A stretch of DNA of 14,848 nt from Planctomycetaceae bacterium (GTDB taxonomy: Bacteria > Planctomycetota > Planctomycetia > Pirellulales > Thermoguttaceae): positions 1-14,848 of the forward strand of contig SUVI01000110.1 of NCBI GenBank assembly GCA_015062085.1, in the 5' to 3' direction. The notes under the pieces are model-generated. The model worked only from the letters and a program-made list of their open reading frames with translations. It did no database searches and had not been told where the DNA came from. The translations under genes and the position numbers were made by a program. Of the stretch, positions 14,561-14,848 are shown in pieces; position 1 is the first letter of the stretch; each line of letters begins with the position of its first letter.

Positions 14561-14848
14561 ATGAAAAAATCGACCCACCCTCTGCTTCTTGCAGTCTTTA
14601 CGCTCCTTTGCGTGATGCTTGCAGGCAGTTCCGCGCTTTTTGCGGAAGTTCCGAATTCCCTGAAGTCCAATCTTCTCCCTGAAAATCTTCGTGTCCTTTC
14701 GGGTACGGAAGCGGAAGGCAGTGCCGTCAAGCGCAGCAATATGGTCTTCCAGTGGCTTCTGCCGCAAGTGATCGACGCAGAAAAGACGTGGCGTACCAAC
14801 TACGAAGCCCTTCAGACGCCGGATCAGGTCCGTGCCTACCAGAAACGC
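14561..14848 (+). CDS. Exported protein, 5' part; possible alpha/beta-hydrolase (acetylxylan-esterase-like)
   Basis: The ATG at 14561 has AGGAAAG about 7 nt upstream, and the frame stays open for 96 codons to the edge. Residues 1-27 (MKKSTHPLLLAVFTLLCVML, then AGSSALF) form a signal peptide with cleavage near ALFA. The mature N-terminus includes MVFQWLLPQVIDAE, KTWRTNYEALQTPDQVRAYQKR. I associate the pattern Trp/Tyr-x-x-L-x-TP-x-x-x-x-x-YQ-x-R with the helical N-terminus of secreted planctomycetal alpha/beta-hydrolases of the acetylxylan-esterase group. The catalytic core lies outside the window, so that call is tentative. It starts 38 nt after the DUF11-like gene with no terminator between them and is probably co-transcribed. 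Confidence 0.6.
   Translation, partial: MKKSTHPLLLAVFTLLCVMLAGSSALFAEVPNSLKSNLLPENLRVLSGTEAEGSAVKRSNMVFQWLLPQVIDAEKTWRTNYEALQTPDQVRAYQKR

Overview
This window most likely comes from a planctomycete, perhaps a Thermoguttaceae-like lineage of gut or anaerobic habitats. The phylum rests mainly on the large secreted protein at the right end. Its N-terminal immunoglobulin-like module and three DUF11-like domains, with their NPNDD and SGESWISVSSP sequences, resemble what I recall of conserved planctomycetal envelope proteins. The fused homocysteine methyltransferase/MTHFR, GC near 50 percent, sparse Shine-Dalgarno sites and many secreted proteins are compatible. The family or genus is a guess.

Layout: (a) 1-228 minus holds the 5' end of a secreted protein behind a good sigma70-type promoter. 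(b) 229-650 is a gene-poor gap with a 13-nt tandem duplication and a perfect 15-nt minisatellite. (c) 651-11003 is a co-directional minus-strand block. In transcription order it encodes homocysteine S-methyltransferase/MTHFR, a VanZ-like membrane protein, an inositol-monophosphatase-family enzyme, an NAD-dependent epimerase, a ROK-family protein with an Mth938-like C-terminal extension, a 3-hydroxyacyl-CoA dehydrogenase, a GltS-type symporter and an MFS transporter. The first four are close together and probably one operon. The ROK/dehydrogenase pair is probably a second unit. The two transporters follow longer gaps (166 and 244 nt with the chosen starts). (d) 11004-11441 is a divergent regulatory region with a convincing minus-strand promoter and a long, repeat-rich leader before the methionine-synthesis gene. 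(e) 11442-14848 plus encodes the DUF11-like secreted protein and, 38 nt downstream, the start of a second exported protein whose N-terminus resembles alpha/beta-hydrolase/acetylxylan-esterase proteins.

Functionally the block is housekeeping and accessory metabolism: one-carbon/methionine synthesis, sugar or polyol phosphate chemistry, acyl-CoA oxidation and solute transport. I see no RNA genes, CRISPR array, transposase, phage gene or defence operon. The most unusual signals are the ROK/Mth938 fusion, two minisatellite arrays lying at or just past the 3' ends of minus-strand genes and sharing a GCAG(G)ATCG core, the frequent in-frame 18-nt tandem duplications in the DUF11-like gene, and the repeat-rich leader of the methionine gene.
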